A DNA stretch of 64,000 nt from Dyadobacter sp. CY326 (lineage in GTDB: Bacteria > Bacteroidota > Bacteroidia > Cytophagales > Spirosomataceae), in contig NZ_JAJUXI010000003.1 of assembly GCF_021390515.1 (NCBI RefSeq), positions 310,001 to 374,000 of the forward strand, read 5' to 3'. Below are positions 43,658 through 52,075 of this stretch, piece by piece. A program made the position numbers and the translations under genes. The stretch's first letter is position 1. Each line of letters begins with the position of its first letter. The notes below the pieces were generated by a model, which searched no databases, had not been told where the DNA came from, and worked only from the letters and a program-made list of their open reading frames with translations.

Positions 43658-45370
43658 ATGTCAAATTTCAACATCGATTCCGTTAAAGCGCAAACTTACG
43701 ATGCTATTGTAGTCGGCACAGGAATCAGCGGCGGATGGGCAGCCAAGGAGCTGACTGAGAAGGGATTGAAAACATTGATACTCGAACGCGGCAGGGATGT
43801 GAAGCACATTGTGGATTATCCCACTGCGAACATGCAGCCGTGGGAGTTTCCGCATCTCGGGCAGCCATCGCTGGCGATCCGGGAGGCCAATCCAATGGTG
43901 AGCAAGCATTACATTTTCAAAGAGGATGCCATGCATTTTGTGGTCAAAGATGCCGAGCATCCTTATGTGCAGGATAAGCCGTTCGACTGGATGCGTGGTT
44001 ATCAGGTGGGCGGACGCTCGCTCTTGTGGGCTCGGCAAACGCAGCGCTGGTCTGACTTTGATTTTGAAGGTCCAGCACGTGACGGTTTTGCTGTCGACTG
44101 GCCCATCCGCTATGCCGATATTGCGCCCTGGTATAGTTACGTTGAGAAGTTTGCCGGGATTTCGGGAAATAAAGATGGGCTTGCGCAATTACCTGATGGT
44201 GAATTTCTTACACCGCATGAAATGTCTTGCGTGGAAAAACATTTTAGCGAACAAACTGCAAAAAATTACAACAATGCCCGTCCGATCATCATTGGCCGTG
44301 CTGCTCATATCAGCGACCCGCAACCAATCCATACGGCGCAGGGACGAGCAAAATGCCAGCATAGGACGATGTGCCAGCGCGGTTGTCCGTTTGGCGGATA
44401 TTTCAGCTCCAACGCTTCCACATTGCCCTGGGCCGAAAAGACTAGAAACCTGACATTGCAGCCGCATTCCGTGGTGCATTCGGTAATTTATGACGAGAAG
44501 AAGCAGCGCGCGACCGGCGTGCGTGTGGTGAATGCGCTTACCAAAGAAATAACGGAATTTTATGCTAAAATCATTTTCATCAACGCGTCGGCGCTCAATT
44601 CCAATTTAATTTTGCTGAATTCAAAATCAAACCGTTTTCCGAATGGCTTGGGCAATGACAATGGCTTGATGGGCAAATTCATTGGATTCCATAATTACCG
44701 TGGCCGCGTAAGTGCGGAATTTGACGGTTTTCATGACCAGACCGTCGAAGGAAGAAGGCCCAATGGCGCATACATTCCGCGTTTCAGGAATGTTTTCAAG
44801 CAGGAAACCGACTTTTTGAGGGGTTATGCAACCTCATTCTCTGCTTCAAAAATGGGCAACCCGACCAATGAACTTGGCGATGCATTGAAGGAAAGTCTGT
44901 TCAAACCCGAAACGAACGGTTGGAGCCTCGGCGCGCAAATGATGGGCGAAACGCTGCCAAAAGCAACGAATTTTGTGAGCCTTGATCCGAATTTGAAAGA
45001 CGATTGGGGCATTCCGCAACTTCGCATGTCCGTGGACTTTGATGACAATGACATGAAAATGGTCAAAGATTTTTACACGGAGTTGAGCGAAATGCTTGAT
45101 AAATCCGGTTTTACCAACATTAAAACGGGTGACACAAAACGCAATCCGGGCAGTGAAAATCATGAGATGGGCGGCGTTAGGATGGGCAACGATCCCAAAA
45201 CTTCTCTGCTTAACAAATGGAATCAGATGCACGCATGTCCGAACGTGATCGTGACGGATGGCGCTTGCATGACCTCGACTTCCACGCAAAATCCTTCGCT
45301 TACTTATATGGCGTTAACGGCGAGAGCGGTGGATCATGTGGTGTCCGAAATGAAGAAAGGAAATATTTGA
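43658..45370 (+). CDS. GMC-family FAD oxidoreductase
   Basis: A 570-residue flavoprotein of the glucose-methanol-choline family. The dinucleotide-binding site is at residues about 13-45 (YDAIVVGTGISGGWAAKELTEKGLKTLILERG). The substrate domain follows, with VGGRSLLWARQTQRW and GCPFGGYFSSNAST. The C-terminal GMC domain has the catalytic His in ENHEMGGVRMG and TDGACMTSTSTQNPSLTYMALTARAV. Relatives oxidise sugars, often at C3 or C2, with a small gluconate-2-dehydrogenase subunit 3; that partner gene is not next to this one. No signal peptide is seen. It is probably cotranscribed with the esterase. Confidence 0.92.
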   Translation: MSNFNIDSVKAQTYDAIVVGTGISGGWAAKELTEKGLKTLILERGRDVKHIVDYPTANMQPWEFPHLGQPSLAIREANPMVSKHYIFKEDAMHFVVKDAEHPYVQDKPFDWMRGYQVGGRSLLWARQTQRWSDFDFEGPARDGFAVDWPIRYADIAPWYSYVEKFAGISGNKDGLAQLPDGEFLTPHEMSCVEKHFSEQTAKNYNNARPIIIGRAAHISDPQPIHTAQGRAKCQHRTMCQRGCPFGGYFSSNASTLPWAEKTRNLTLQPHSVVHSVIYDEKKQRATGVRVVNALTKEITEFYAKIIFINASALNSNLILLNSKSNRFPNGLGNDNGLMGKFIGFHNYRGRVSAEFDGFHDQTVEGRRPNGAYIPRFRNVFKQETDFLRGYATSFSASKMGNPTNELGDALKESLFKPETNGWSLGAQMMGETLPKATNFVSLDPNLKDDWGIPQLRMSVDFDDNDMKMVKDFYTELSEMLDKSGFTNIKTGDTKRNPGSENHEMGGVRMGNDPKTSLLNKWNQMHACPNVIVTDGACMTSTSTQNPSLTYMALTARAVDHVVSEMKKGNI

Positions 45371-45404
45371 TGCCTATCTTTGCGGCCTGAACATAATTAA
45401 TCGA

Positions 45405-45593
45405 ATGGCAGTACAAAAGTTTTTTGACGGCACGCGCGTCAAAATCAAGGGAAGCAAGGACATCTGGGTAATCATTAACCACGAGTCGATCCAAAAAGGC
45501 GCGATGGTAAAAGTGACCGGCAAGGTCAAATGCAGAAACGAAAAGACGGGTGAGGTAAAGTTTTGTAACGAAAAGAACTGCGAAATCCCATAA
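45405..45593 (+). CDS. Small hypothetical protein, 62 residues
   Basis: A short basic protein of unknown function. Its beta-rich sequence (DGTRVKIKGSKDIWVIINHESIQKGAMVKVTGKVKCRNEKTGEVKFCNEKNCEIP) contains three Cys near the end and looks like a small barrel of the KOW/SH3 kind. It starts 34 bases after the GMC gene and its stop codon lies in the A-run of the minus-strand KTSC terminator. Confidence 0.6.
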   Translation: MAVQKFFDGTRVKIKGSKDIWVIINHESIQKGAMVKVTGKVKCRNEKTGEVKFCNEKNCEIP

Positions 45594-45619
45594 AAAAGGC
45601 CGGCGATTACTCGCCGACC
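45592..45619 (-). terminator. Terminator overlapping the end of the KTSC gene
   Basis: On the minus strand, GGTCGGCGA pairs with TCGCCGGCC (one mismatch) around the loop GTAA, which contains the KTSC stop codon, then six T. The stem includes the last codons of the gene. Confidence 0.85.
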
Positions 45620-45807
45620 TTCACAAATTCATAGTTATTTTTGATCTCCTGATTCAGATAAGTGCCCTTCGAGCTCGCATTGCGCAACGCCTGGAAAATG
45701 TGCAGCGGCACTTTTTGGTAATCGTAAACCATCCCCGAAACAAAAACGATCCGCAACGTTTCAGTATGCTCATTGTAAATCATTTCCGCAACAACAGAAG
45801 ACGGCAT
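45607..45807 (-). CDS. KTSC-domain protein
   Basis: A 66-residue protein that is nearly all one KTSC domain: SSVVAEMIYNEHTETLRIVFVSGMVYDYQKVPLHIFQALRNASSKGTYLNQEIKNNYEFVKV. The family pattern includes S-x-I/V-...-Y-...-L-x-I-x-F-..-G-..-Y-Y.-VP, then the helix and S-x-G-..-N. KTSC domains occur alone or fused to nucleic-acid or lysyl-tRNA synthetase domains, with no proven role. It ends inside its own terminator. Confidence 0.85.
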   Translation of the reverse strand: MPSSVVAEMIYNEHTETLRIVFVSGMVYDYQKVPLHIFQALRNASSKGTYLNQEIKNNYEFVKVGE

Positions 45808-45823
45808 ATTGATCTGGTTAATC

Positions 45824-46504
45824 CTAATTCAACTCGTCCAGCTTCTCTTTCAAATCTTCCACGGACTGCGTAGAAACATTTGAAGTCGTGAAAATGGTGT
45901 TGGCATCCTGCGATTTATTGTAAAATGCGCTGTTAGCCTTCGCGTCCACTTCCAGGGCAGCGCCGTTGATGGTTACGCCGGCAAAAAGCCCCTTGCTTCT
46001 AGAATAGGAATAAACTTCGGCTTCCAGCTTGTAATCGGTGCTAGCAGATGAACTTCTGCCCATGGGACCCGCAGCAACTGATAAGTCGCCTCCCAATGTA
46101 AAACTGCCCTTTCCGATCTCGGTAAGCGTTTTGCTGCTTTTGAAAATCAAGACAAGATCCACTGCCTGAACGCCAATTTGCGCGCCTACGCTGCCGCCGG
46201 TGATCGTCACAAAAACGGGATCGCTCCATTCGCCTTTGTCGTTTTTCACCATTGCAATGCCTTTGCCGTGTTTGCCGCCAACGACTAATCCGGCATTAAT
46301 GAGCTTGGGAACAATGATGATGCCTTTTGAAATGTCCAGCAATTGCGCCGGAATGTTTTCCTGCATGCCACTGAAATCGTCCAGAACGGTTATGGCTGCT
46401 TTAATTTTGTCTTCTTCCTTTGTCTGAGCCGACACTTCGGAAATGCTTCCAGTGACAGTTACTAAAAATAAAAGGAGGCTGAGTTTCAAATTTTTCGTAA
46501 TCAT
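45824..46504 (-). CDS. Exported SYLF/YSC84 lipid-binding domain protein
   Basis: A 226-residue protein. The start at 46504 (MITKNLKLSLLLFLVTVTGSISEVSAQ) gives a clean Sec signal peptide; a longer frame to 46576 adds unlikely residues before it. The mature part is one SYLF domain: LLDISKGIIIVPKLINAGLVVGGKHGKGIAMV, ITGGSVGAQIGVQAVDLVLIFKSSKTL, KGSFTLGGDLSVAAGPMGRSSSASTD and VYSYSRSKGLFAGVTINGAALEVD. SYLF domains in eukaryotes bind phosphoinositides. In bacteria the role is unknown, probably envelope lipid binding. Confidence 0.88.
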   Translation of the reverse strand: MITKNLKLSLLLFLVTVTGSISEVSAQTKEEDKIKAAITVLDDFSGMQENIPAQLLDISKGIIIVPKLINAGLVVGGKHGKGIAMVKNDKGEWSDPVFVTITGGSVGAQIGVQAVDLVLIFKSSKTLTEIGKGSFTLGGDLSVAAGPMGRSSSASTDYKLEAEVYSYSRSKGLFAGVTINGAALEVDAKANSAFYNKSQDANTIFTTSNVSTQSVEDLKEKLDELN

Positions 46505-46644
46505 GATTGAATTAAAAATTGTGGGCTGATTTGTGTCCCTCGACACGATTTTGCGTAATAAACGAGAGACATTCAACTATCGTGCCCAATCTGTAAAAAA
46601 TAGCTTCCTATGCGATTTTAGATATATTTTGCGCATCTAAAAGC

Positions 46645-46687
46645 TTTTACGTATATATGTAAAAACAATTTCGCTGGTATAGTTTTG
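46645..46687 (+). promoter_or_regulatory. Palindrome and -7 element upstream of dps
   Basis: TTTTACGTATATATGTAAAA (46645-46664; the 6-base arms match perfectly, 18 of 20 positions symmetrical) followed by TAGTTTTG (46680-46687), an exact TAnnTTTG element, 37 bases before the dps start. The palindrome covers the expected -33 position, so a repressor bound there would block transcription. Confidence 0.5.
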
Positions 46688-46724
46688 ATACAAAGCAAAG
46701 CATAGAACATTAATCCAAAACATC

Positions 46725-47204
46725 ATGAATGCGGAAGCAATAAGCCTCAACGAAAAGGAAGTAAAACCGGTGGTCGACCTCCTGAACGATTACCTGGCCA
46801 ATTATCATGTCCATTATCAAAAGCTGAGAGGCTGTCACTGGAACATTAAAGGCCAGAACTTTTTTACACTGCACGTAAAATTTGAAGAACTTTATACGGC
46901 CGCACAATTGACGATTGACGAGATCGCTGAACGCGTGCTGACTCTTGGAAAGCCACCACACAGCCGATTTGCAGATTATATCAGCGAATCGAGCATTCAG
47001 GAAATCAACACCATCGGCATGCCTGATCTGGAAATGGTTGATGCGATCCTGGATGATATGGCGAAACTGATCGAGCTTGAACGCGAGCTTTTGATCGCGA
47101 GCGACGATGCCAGCGATGACGGCACCAATGATATGGTTAACCGCTTTATGCAGTTTAAAGAAAAAAACACGTGGATGCTCCGCTCATTTGCAGGCAAGAA
47201 ATAG
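46725..47204 (+). CDS. dps: Dps-family DNA-binding ferritin-like protein
   Basis: A 159-residue mini-ferritin that stores iron and shields DNA in stress. The ferroxidase-centre residues are visible: LANYHVHYQKLRGCHWNIKGQNFFTLHVKFEELY (two His and acidic Glu) and IDEIAERVLTLGKPPHSRFADYI. The four-helix length is normal. The N-terminus lacks a Lys-rich DNA-binding tail, so DNA binding may be weak. It has its own predicted promoter with a palindrome, and a strong terminator. Cytochrome P450 follows on the same strand. Confidence 0.93.
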   Translation: MNAEAISLNEKEVKPVVDLLNDYLANYHVHYQKLRGCHWNIKGQNFFTLHVKFEELYTAAQLTIDEIAERVLTLGKPPHSRFADYISESSIQEINTIGMPDLEMVDAILDDMAKLIELERELLIASDDASDDGTNDMVNRFMQFKEKNTWMLRSFAGKK

Positions 47205-47232
47205 GTTTTTCTTTGATCAGAAGGGCAGTTAT

Positions 47233-47265
47233 AAAAAAACCATCCGCGCTACGGATGGTTTTTTT
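47233..47265. terminator. Strong terminator after dps, symmetrical
   Basis: ACCATCCG pairs with CGGATGGT around loop CGCTA, flanked by seven A on the left and seven T on the right. It works best on the plus strand and could also work on the minus strand. Confidence 0.92.
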
Positions 47266-47311
47266 ATGCCTTAATCGCTTATTTGCAGAAATTCTTTCCT
47301 TAACACTGATA

Positions 47312-48637
47312 ATGCGGAACATTCCCGTTTACAAACTCGGAAGACTCGGCGTGCTGGCTCCATTCAAGTTTGCCAAAAACCCTTTGCATTTTCTTCACGA
47401 GGGTTTTGAGTCCTGCGGTGATACATTTCAAATGCGGCTGTTCCGGGAGTTTGTGGTGAGCCGTGATCCGGGATTTTTCAGACACATTCTGCAACAGCAA
47501 AACCGGAATTTTAAAAAAGGAAGTTCTTCCAAAATGCTTCGCCCTGTGCTTGGAAATGGCTTGGTGACGAGCGACGGGGATTTTTGGCTGCGCCAGAGAC
47601 GATTGGTCCAACCGGCTTTTCACAGGGAAAGGTTGCAGGAATTATTTTTGGAAATGGGCAAACTGACCGCAGCTTTTCTGGATGAAATGGAAGCCTTTCG
47701 AGGGAAAGACGCGGTGGACATTGACGCAAAAATGATGGGCGTAACCTCTGACATTGCGCTCAAAACGCTTTTTGGAAACATGACGATGGAGGACAAAGCG
47801 CGCATTTATCAGCAAGTCACCCGAACGCAAAAATATCTGGTAACGCGCGTGCGGAGACCTTACCGCGTGCCCATTATGGCGATCAATGGAGAAAACCGCC
47901 GTTTTGAAACGGATCTGGCTTTTTTCAACAAACTGGTCTTTGAATTTATCCACCAGCGACGCATTTCAGGAGAAAAACCAAATGATTTGCTGCAACTGCT
48001 GCTCGACAGCACCGATGAGGAAACTGGCGAGCGAATGAACGACCAACAAATTCGGGATGAGGCCATTACCATGTTTGCAGCAGGCCATGAAACGTCAGCA
48101 ACCGGGCTGAGCTGGCTGCTTTATGAGCTCGCCAAACAACCGGAAATCGTTGCCAAAATTCGTGCAGAAAGCGCGATCTTTGACAATGTGCCTACATTTC
48201 AGCAGCTGATGCAAATGCCTTATACGCGTCAAGTTGTGGAGGAAGGGCTTCGGCTTTACCCGCCTGCATGGACCATGACGCGCGAGGCCATTGTGGATCA
48301 GGAGATTGAAGGTTTTGGGATCAAATCGGGAACTTCCGTTTTCCTATCCGTTTTTGAACTTCACCGCAATCCCAATCTTTGGAAAAATCCATTGACTTTT
48401 GATCCAGAAAATTTCAATGCTGAAAACGTAAAAGACAGGGCGAAATTCAATTATCTGCCATTCGGAGCCGGACCTCGCATTTGCATTGGACAACAGTTTG
48501 CCATGATGGAAATGCAGTTGCTTCTCGCTGCATTGGTGAAGCGGTTTAGCTTCGAATCTGATCCTCGGCATCCCGTTGGAATGCATCCACAGATCGTCCT
48601 GAAATCAACCAACGGAATCAAATTATTCGTGCGCTAA
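47312..48637 (+). CDS. Cytochrome P450
   Basis: A 441-residue haem-thiolate monooxygenase, soluble. The I-helix oxygen-activation motif is AAGHETSATGLSW, the ExxR motif is EEGLRLYPPAWTMTREA, and the haem loop FGAGPRICIG has Cys391. The order and spacing match class I P450s or the CYP102-like group; there is no fused reductase, so an external redox partner is needed and none is seen nearby. The ATG at 47312 (MRNIPVYKLG) is chosen because the frame further upstream runs through the dps terminator. Fatty-acid or terpenoid oxidation is possible; substrate unknown. A Na+/H+ antiporter gene follows 18 bases downstream. Confidence 0.95.
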   Translation: MRNIPVYKLGRLGVLAPFKFAKNPLHFLHEGFESCGDTFQMRLFREFVVSRDPGFFRHILQQQNRNFKKGSSSKMLRPVLGNGLVTSDGDFWLRQRRLVQPAFHRERLQELFLEMGKLTAAFLDEMEAFRGKDAVDIDAKMMGVTSDIALKTLFGNMTMEDKARIYQQVTRTQKYLVTRVRRPYRVPIMAINGENRRFETDLAFFNKLVFEFIHQRRISGEKPNDLLQLLLDSTDEETGERMNDQQIRDEAITMFAAGHETSATGLSWLLYELAKQPEIVAKIRAESAIFDNVPTFQQLMQMPYTRQVVEEGLRLYPPAWTMTREAIVDQEIEGFGIKSGTSVFLSVFELHRNPNLWKNPLTFDPENFNAENVKDRAKFNYLPFGAGPRICIGQQFAMMEMQLLLAALVKRFSFESDPRHPVGMHPQIVLKSTNGIKLFVR

Positions 48638-48655
48638 AACAGCAATCCTGTTCCT

Positions 48656-50269
48656 ATGTCAGAACAAATTATATTATACATTTCGCTGATTGTCATCATC
48701 TTATTTCTCGTCATGCTGGCGCAGCGGATAAAAATCTCCTACCCGATCGTCCTCGTTCTCGGCGGGTTGGCAATCAGCTTTATTCCCGGGCTCCCGAGGA
48801 TTTCCATTGATCCGGAATTTATATTTTTGATTTTCCTGCCACCATTGCTTTATGATGCCGCGTGGCAGACTTCCTGGAAGGATTTTTACAAATGGCGCCG
48901 CGTAATTGGCTCGTTTGCATTCATTGTGGTGATTCTCACGTCTGGTGTCATCGCCTATGTGTCCAAATCCATCATTCCCGGCTTCACATTGCCACTCGGA
49001 TTTCTGCTGGGCGGCATTATTTCACCGCCGGATGCGGTGGCCGCGACTTCTATTTTGAAAGATGTGAAGGTTACCAAGCGCCTCGTGACGATTTTGGAAG
49101 GAGAAAGCTTGCTCAATGATGCGTCGAGCCTGATCGTGTTTCGCTTTGCGCTTATGGCAATTCTATCCGGCACATTCGTCATGAGCGATGCGGTCAGCAG
49201 TTTTTTCATCGTCATCATCATGGGTGTTGTCATTGGTTTGATCATTGGAGCCTTGTTTTATGCGATCCATCGCTGGCTTCCCACAACGCCCAGCATTGAT
49301 ACAATTTTAACATTGGTGGCGCCTTATGCAATGTACATTACAGCAGAAGAATTTCATTTTTCAGGCGTGATCGCGGTTGTGACAGGCGGGTTATTTTTGT
49401 CTTACCACAGTCGCCGGATTCTTGGGCATTTGAGCCGCATTCAGGGTGTAAATGTCTGGTCAACAGTCGGTTTTGTGTTCAATGGAATTGTTTTTATGCT
49501 CATCGGGCTCGAACTTCCGGTGATCGTAGAGCAGCTCGGGCCAGGCGCATTACCCGAGGCGATCAAATATGGGCTGATCATTTCGGTCGTCGTGATCATA
49601 ACCCGACTTGCTTCAACCGTTGGCGCTTCTGCGTTCACCGTCTTTATCAGCAACTTTATCACCACAGCCGACAGCCGACCCGGTTACCGGGCGCCCATTA
49701 TGTTTGGCTGGGCGGGGATGCGTGGTGTGGTTTCGCTGGCTTCGGCGCTGTCCATTCCTTTGCTTTTGAATAATGGTGAGCCATTTCCGCAACGCAACAT
49801 GATCCTGTTCATCACATTTGTTGTCATTCTGGTAACGCTTGTTTTTCAAGGCCTTACATTGCCTTTGGTGATCAAATGGATGGATGTGGGTGAATTGGAT
49901 TACGAAGTTCCCGCGCAGGAACAAGACTTGAAAATCAGGAGAAAACTTGCCGAAGAATCGCTCGAATTCCTGAAAACGCGTTATGCCGACGAGTTGCCGA
50001 AAAATGAGTTGTTACAAAACTTAACGGCCAAACTGGAAAGCGACATTGGCTTTCTTGAACACGTGATCCATCCTGACAATGCACCGGCCGGCTACGATTA
50101 TATCAAAAGATTCCAGGTCATAACAAAGGAGTTGCTGGATCATAAACGTATGCTGCTGGACAAATTCAACAAAAAAGAAACATTTGAAGAAGAGGTCATT
50201 CGCCAGCACCAATCTCAATTAGACCTGGAAGAAGAGAAAATCAGGCAGCAATTTCTGCATATGGAATAG
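48656..50269 (+). CDS. CPA1-family Na+/H+ antiporter
   Basis: A 537-residue inner-membrane cation/proton antiporter. About 12 transmembrane helices fill residues 1-410. Key motifs are FLPPLLYDAAW, GFLLGGIISPPDAVAATSI (Asp in the transport core), ILEGESLLNDASSLIVFRFAL (paired Asn-Asp) and FGWAGMRGVVSLASALSIPL. The C-terminal cytoplasmic part (about 420-537) is highly charged with a coiled-coil tail (EETFEEEVIRQHQSQLDLEEEKIRQQFLHME). It probably exports Na+ for salt and pH balance. It is convergent with the nucleotidase genes 8 bases away. Confidence 0.93.
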   Translation: MSEQIILYISLIVIILFLVMLAQRIKISYPIVLVLGGLAISFIPGLPRISIDPEFIFLIFLPPLLYDAAWQTSWKDFYKWRRVIGSFAFIVVILTSGVIAYVSKSIIPGFTLPLGFLLGGIISPPDAVAATSILKDVKVTKRLVTILEGESLLNDASSLIVFRFALMAILSGTFVMSDAVSSFFIVIIMGVVIGLIIGALFYAIHRWLPTTPSIDTILTLVAPYAMYITAEEFHFSGVIAVVTGGLFLSYHSRRILGHLSRIQGVNVWSTVGFVFNGIVFMLIGLELPVIVEQLGPGALPEAIKYGLIISVVVIITRLASTVGASAFTVFISNFITTADSRPGYRAPIMFGWAGMRGVVSLASALSIPLLLNNGEPFPQRNMILFITFVVILVTLVFQGLTLPLVIKWMDVGELDYEVPAQEQDLKIRRKLAEESLEFLKTRYADELPKNELLQNLTAKLESDIGFLEHVIHPDNAPAGYDYIKRFQVITKELLDHKRMLLDKFNKKETFEEEVIRQHQSQLDLEEEKIRQQFLHME

Positions 50270-50293
50270 GCTTGGGATCAAGCCAGACCATAT
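50259..50293. other. Hairpin spanning both stops of the convergent antiporter and nucleotidase genes
   Basis: An outer 6-bp stem (ATATGG at 50259-50264 with CCATAT at 50288-50293) and an inner 6-bp stem (GGCTTG 50269-50274 with CAAGCC 50279-50284, loop GGAT), with a small internal bulge. Both stop codons (50267-50269 and 50278-50280) lie in it. There is no U tract; it may be a weak shared terminator. Confidence 0.4.
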
Positions 50294-51231
50294 TCGTGAA
50301 CGGGATAAACGCCTGCCACCATTTTCTTTTGCTTCGATGCTTTATCAAAAAAGTAATCCAGGCGACCGAGGTTAATGCCCGCAAAACCGACCTGATTAAC
50401 GGTCGTAACCTTGCCATCCAGGTTCATAATCTCTTCGGGAAGCTTCATAAATGTGTGCGTATGCCCGCCAATGATGAGATCAATGTTGCGCGTTGATTTG
50501 GCCAAAACCTGATCGGAAACCTTGTTTTCCTTGTATTTATAACCCAAATGCGACAGGCAAATAACCAGGTCGCAATGCTTTTCATTTTTCAGTAAAGAAG
50601 CGGTTTCATTGGCCTTGGCAATCGGATCAAGATATTCGGTCTCGCCATAATTCTTCTTGTTCACCAAACCCGCCAGTTCAATTCCCAAACCAAAGACACC
50701 GATTTTCAAACCCTGTTTTTCAAAGATTTTGTAAGGCTGCGTTTTGCCTTTTAATTCTGTATTTTCAAAATTGTAATTACTGACCAAAATCGGAAAATTG
50801 GCATGTGGCAGCTGCTTCGCAAAGCCCGCCACGCCGTTGTCGAAATCGTGATTTCCCATGGTGGCGGCATCATAACCCATATCGCTCATGATCTGCAATT
50901 CCAACTCGCCGCCATACAAATTGAAATAAGGCGTTCCCTGAAAAATGTCACCTGCATCCAAAAGAAGCACATTCTTCTGCTCCTGCCTGATCTTCTTCAC
51001 CAACGCAGCCCTCCGCGCAACGCCACCCATCCCCTGATTCCGCGAACCATCCATTGGAAACGGCTCAATGCGGCTATGCACATCATTGGTGTGCAAAATC
51101 GTAAGCTGCACAGTGGATTCCCTGGCAAATGCTTGGAACGGAAAACTTCCGGCCGAGATCAATGCCGCAGCTCCTGCACTTGTCTTCAAAAAATCCCTGC
51201 GGTTAGTCCTTAACAATGACAATTCTTTCAT
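50278..51231 (-). CDS. Tat-exported metallophosphatase (5'-nucleotidase N-terminal domain)
   Basis: A 317-residue periplasmic phosphatase, the catalytic half of a UshA-type 5'-nucleotidase. A Tat signal (RTNRRDFLKTSAGAAALISAGSF) precedes the metal-site motifs TILHTNDVHSRIEPF, VLLLDAGDIFQGT, ATMGNHDFDNG, LVICLSHLGYKYK and LIIGGHTHTFMK. This covers the full calcineurin-like domain, but the C-terminal nucleotide-binding domain is absent and is encoded separately by the gene just upstream. The 29-base overlap with that gene indicates coupled synthesis. It probably releases phosphate from nucleotides. Confidence 0.92.
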   Translation of the reverse strand: MKELSLLRTNRRDFLKTSAGAAALISAGSFPFQAFARESTVQLTILHTNDVHSRIEPFPMDGSRNQGMGGVARRAALVKKIRQEQKNVLLLDAGDIFQGTPYFNLYGGELELQIMSDMGYDAATMGNHDFDNGVAGFAKQLPHANFPILVSNYNFENTELKGKTQPYKIFEKQGLKIGVFGLGIELAGLVNKKNYGETEYLDPIAKANETASLLKNEKHCDLVICLSHLGYKYKENKVSDQVLAKSTRNIDLIIGGHTHTFMKLPEEIMNLDGKVTTVNQVGFAGINLGRLDYFFDKASKQKKMVAGVYPVHEYGLA

Positions 51232-51964
51232 CGAGCTGAGCGGTTATTTTTTTACCCTGGCGGGTCAAATCGTTAATGTTGTCCAAAAGCGCGTCACGCA
51301 CTTTTTTGTTTATTTCTCTCCTTTCCAATGGATTACGCAGACATTCAAGTTCATCGCCCCCGTCGGCCAGGTAATCGTAGGTCAGTAAATTATAGGTTTT
51401 GTTTTTGTCAAATGGCTGGCCGGCAATGGTTACATCGTAAGCCGCACCGTTTCTGATCTTCATGTGCATGCCCGAGATCGGCTCGCCATCTTTTTTGACA
51501 ATAAAATTAATGACTTCCTGCACTTTCTCGCCGGAGAGTTTCAAGACAACCATCTCATTTTCAAACGGCATTAATTCAAAAACATGGGAAACGGTGATAT
51601 CGCCTTTCGGAAAGGTCGTGCGCAATCCGCCTTTGGTTGACAATGTAAATTGAATGGTTGTGTCCTTTTTCAATCCCTCCGTAAGCAGTGCGTCTGCAAA
51701 ATAATTGCCCATTAATGTCTCCGGATTAGCGGGTTTGGTCAGCTCTTCTGCTGTCTGGCCAATGACTTTGCCCATCTCCGCCTGCATTTTTTGCTTGTAC
51801 GGCAAATAGTAATTTACGATTGCAGAATCCTCGGAAGTCTGCGCATTGATGCCATATTGCTTGTATTCGTTTTTTGTAACAGCCAGATGTCGCTGGCAGG
51901 ATGCGCAAAAGGCAATTGCGGCGATCCATGCGAGGTAACCAAATTGTCGGAGAGACAGGGTCAT
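51203..51964 (-). CDS. 5'-nucleotidase C-terminal domain lipoprotein
   Basis: A 253-residue protein; a 7-codon longer start at 51985 is also possible. A signal of lipoprotein type (YLAWIAAIAFCASCQRH) suggests anchoring at Cys23. The body is the C-terminal, substrate-binding domain of 5'-nucleotidases: ETLMGNYFADALLTEG, FTLSTKGGLRTTFPKGDITVSHVFELMPFENEMVVLKLSGEKVQEVINF and TYNLLTYDYLADGGDE, with the aromatic substrate-stacking residues. It lacks a catalytic domain. It precedes and overlaps the metallophosphatase gene, and the two products probably assemble on the periplasmic face. Confidence 0.9.
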   Translation of the reverse strand: MTLSLRQFGYLAWIAAIAFCASCQRHLAVTKNEYKQYGINAQTSEDSAIVNYYLPYKQKMQAEMGKVIGQTAEELTKPANPETLMGNYFADALLTEGLKKDTTIQFTLSTKGGLRTTFPKGDITVSHVFELMPFENEMVVLKLSGEKVQEVINFIVKKDGEPISGMHMKIRNGAAYDVTIAGQPFDKNKTYNLLTYDYLADGGDELECLRNPLERREINKKVRDALLDNINDLTRQGKKITAQLDERIVIVKD

Positions 51965-52031
51965 AATGCTATTTGTTGAGCACAAAAATAGCGAGGATTT
52001 TTAGAAAACGGCTTTTTAAATGCCAGTTAAG

Positions 52032-52060
52032 ACTTCCCAAGTCTTGAAGACTTGGGAAGT
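52032..52060. repeat. Near-perfect palindrome of 29 bases
   Basis: Arms ACTTCCCAAGTCTT and AAGACTTGGGAAGT (14 bp perfect) around a single G, 15 bases beyond the stop of the SusD gene on the minus strand. It would form an RNA hairpin in either direction but has no U tract. It may be a transcript-end or repeated palindromic element. Confidence 0.6.
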
Positions 52061-52075
52061 GTGCGCAAGGATCGC

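Noticed and set aside
46505..46576. Longer start for the SYLF gene
   Set aside because: It adds a charged stretch before the signal peptide and is less likely than the ATG at 46504.
47171..47311. Upstream extension of the P450 gene
   Set aside because: It overlaps the end of dps and its terminator; the P450 N-terminus MRNIPVYKLG begins at 47312.
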